Shown here one piece after another: positions 63,099 to 64,000 of a stretch of 64,000 nucleotides of DNA; positions within the stretch are counted from its first letter, which is position 1, and each line of letters begins with the position of its first letter. The DNA lies in contig NW_006766886.1 in the NCBI RefSeq assembly GCF_000275845.1, positions 605,573 to 669,572 on the forward strand. Direction: 5' to 3'. This DNA comes from Dichomitus squalens LYAD-421 SS1. Its lineage: Eukaryota; Basidiomycota; Agaricomycetes; Polyporales; Polyporaceae. A program made the position numbers and the translations under genes. The notes under the pieces are model-generated. The model searched no databases, was not told where the DNA came from, and saw only the letters and a program-made list of their open reading frames with translations.

Positions 63099-64000
63099 TC
63101 ATAGACTCTGGCTAGCACCGACGCCGATATCTACTCCCATCGTACGCTGCTTTGCCTAGAGCGACCCCCGTCAGTGCTTTCTGTCATCAGCCACAAACCA
63201 AGGGGACACTTACCTCCTCGATGATATCGACGTCGATTAATGGGAGCATCTCGAGCGGCTCGCCGTTCCAGGTCGAGATCATCCAGCGGTTCGGCAGATT
63301 CTCGACGTACAAACAAAAGTCCTCCGGGATGTACTGCCCGTGTTCGGCCTGGAATTCCTGGCGCAATATTCGCTCCTCTGCATCAAACGTGTATATTCGA
63401 ATGGCGTTCTCGTCAATTGGTAGAATATGGGGCACGGACCTTCGGCCATGGCGTCTAGCTGCGCGGTCATGGTCGCGATGATGCGCTGCGCGGCCTCGCG
63501 GTACCGCTGGCGCCGCGCGAGCTCGAGAACGAGCTTGCCGTACGCGTATTGGTACGAGGTGTACTTGTGGTGCAGCTCCTCAAGCGGCTGGAGCTGCGCG
63601 TGCAGATAGGAGATGTGTTCGATGCTCTCGGTCTACGGCAACGAAGGCAATAAATAGACGTTCAGGGTATGCGTTCGGGGATATTGCAGCGAGCGAGACG
63701 CACCTCGACGGTCTGCTGGCGTTCGAGCATCTCGGTCATGATGTCACCTAGTTCATCGAGGTCTCGGAGCGTATTCCGGTGAGCCTTCAGGTGTTCTTGC
63801 GCAGATTCCTTCGCGGTTAGGAGCTGTTGGCTGGGATGGTGTGAGTTTCCTTTGTGACGGATGGGCTGATGGGCTGAGGAGCAAGAAGCTTCACTGACTG
63901 CCATTCGTCGATTGTCTTCACGCCCTCCTCCAGCTCCGTAATGATGACCGGCAATGCGTCGGCATCTTCGTTCATACCTTGTATAATGCGCAAGGTCAGT
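63099..64000 (-). CDS. ATG17: autophagy scaffold protein Atg17, 5' part beyond window
   Basis: Only the C-terminal half is in the window; the gene enters from the right edge. The order is 'LRIIQGMNEDADALPVIITELEEGVKTIDEW' (trimmed), 'LDELGDIMTEMLERQQTVE', 'YTSYQYAYGKLVLELARRQRYREAAQRII' (trimmed), 'FLPEDFCLYVENLPNRWMI'-like text reading 'IPEDFCLYVENLPNRW', 'DVDIIEE', and an end 'DIGVGASQSL' at the TGA at 63099. At least four introns are visible. The mostly helical, coiled-coil composition and the 'YQYAYGKLVLELARR' segment are typical of the Atg17/Apg17 family. In yeast Atg17 forms an elongated dimer that organises the Atg1 kinase complex at the site of autophagosome formation. No defect is seen in the part available. 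Confidence 0.87.

Overview
This is eukaryotic DNA, almost certainly from a filamentous basidiomycete (Agaricomycetes; the Polyporales are my guess, but I cannot fix the species). The evidence is dense GT-AG introns of about 45-60 nt, exons as small as 8 nt, and compact intergenic spaces. Several families also read best against fungal homologues: ERG28, a vacuolar Ca2+/H+ exchanger, a 900-residue FOX2-type multifunctional enzyme, a YOR1-like ABC transporter, a cytochrome b5-acyl-CoA dehydrogenase fusion and Atg17. All identifications come from reading the sequence by eye; no database search was possible.

Layout, left to right. 1-3.4 kb: no convincing gene. 3.5-7.2 kb (-): a very large Ser/Pro-rich protein of unknown function. 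7.8-8.5 kb (+): ERG28 in five exons. 8.5-11.4 kb: unresolved. 11.4-13.7 kb (+): an F-box/leucine-rich protein. 13.7-18.5 kb: gene-poor DNA with a perfect hairpin. 18.5-21.5 kb (+): an intron-rich VCX1-type exchanger with an 8-nt micro-exon. 22.0-26.2 kb (-): peroxisomal MFE-2/FOX2 in 23 exons. 27.5-29.5 kb (+): an MFS transporter. 29.9-31.5 kb (-): alpha-methylacyl-CoA racemase. 32.0-36.2 kb: a transposon-rich block with two TA-flanked terminal-inverted-repeat elements, one of them inside a small ORF, and a 310-base assembly gap between two near-identical copies of about 660 bp. 36.3-41.1 kb (-): an ABCC transporter. 42.1-44.7 kb (-): a Dbp6/DDX51-like helicase. 44.7-47.3 kb: sparse. 47.3-48.9 kb (-): an XLF/Nej1-like end-joining factor. 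49.4-50.6 kb (+): an FHA/G-patch protein. 51.6-53.9 kb (+): a B-type cyclin. 55.6-57.7 kb (+): the cytochrome b5-acyl-CoA dehydrogenase fusion. 58.1-60.8 kb (+): SelO. 61.0-62.8 kb (-): Arp3. 62.9 kb (+): an intron-containing tRNA-Val. 63.1-64.0 kb (-): the 3' part of ATG17, which runs off the window.

Most genes are housekeeping genes and are not functionally linked. The exception is fatty-acid breakdown. MFE-2 and the racemase both end in the peroxisomal signal AKL and lie on either side of one transporter, and a b5-acyl-CoA dehydrogenase fusion lies 24 kb further on. Several neighbours are head to head (Ser/Pro-rich gene/ERG28, MFE-2/MFS, XLF/FHA-G-patch) and probably share promoter DNA. 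The most unusual sequence structure is in the 32-36 kb transposon block.
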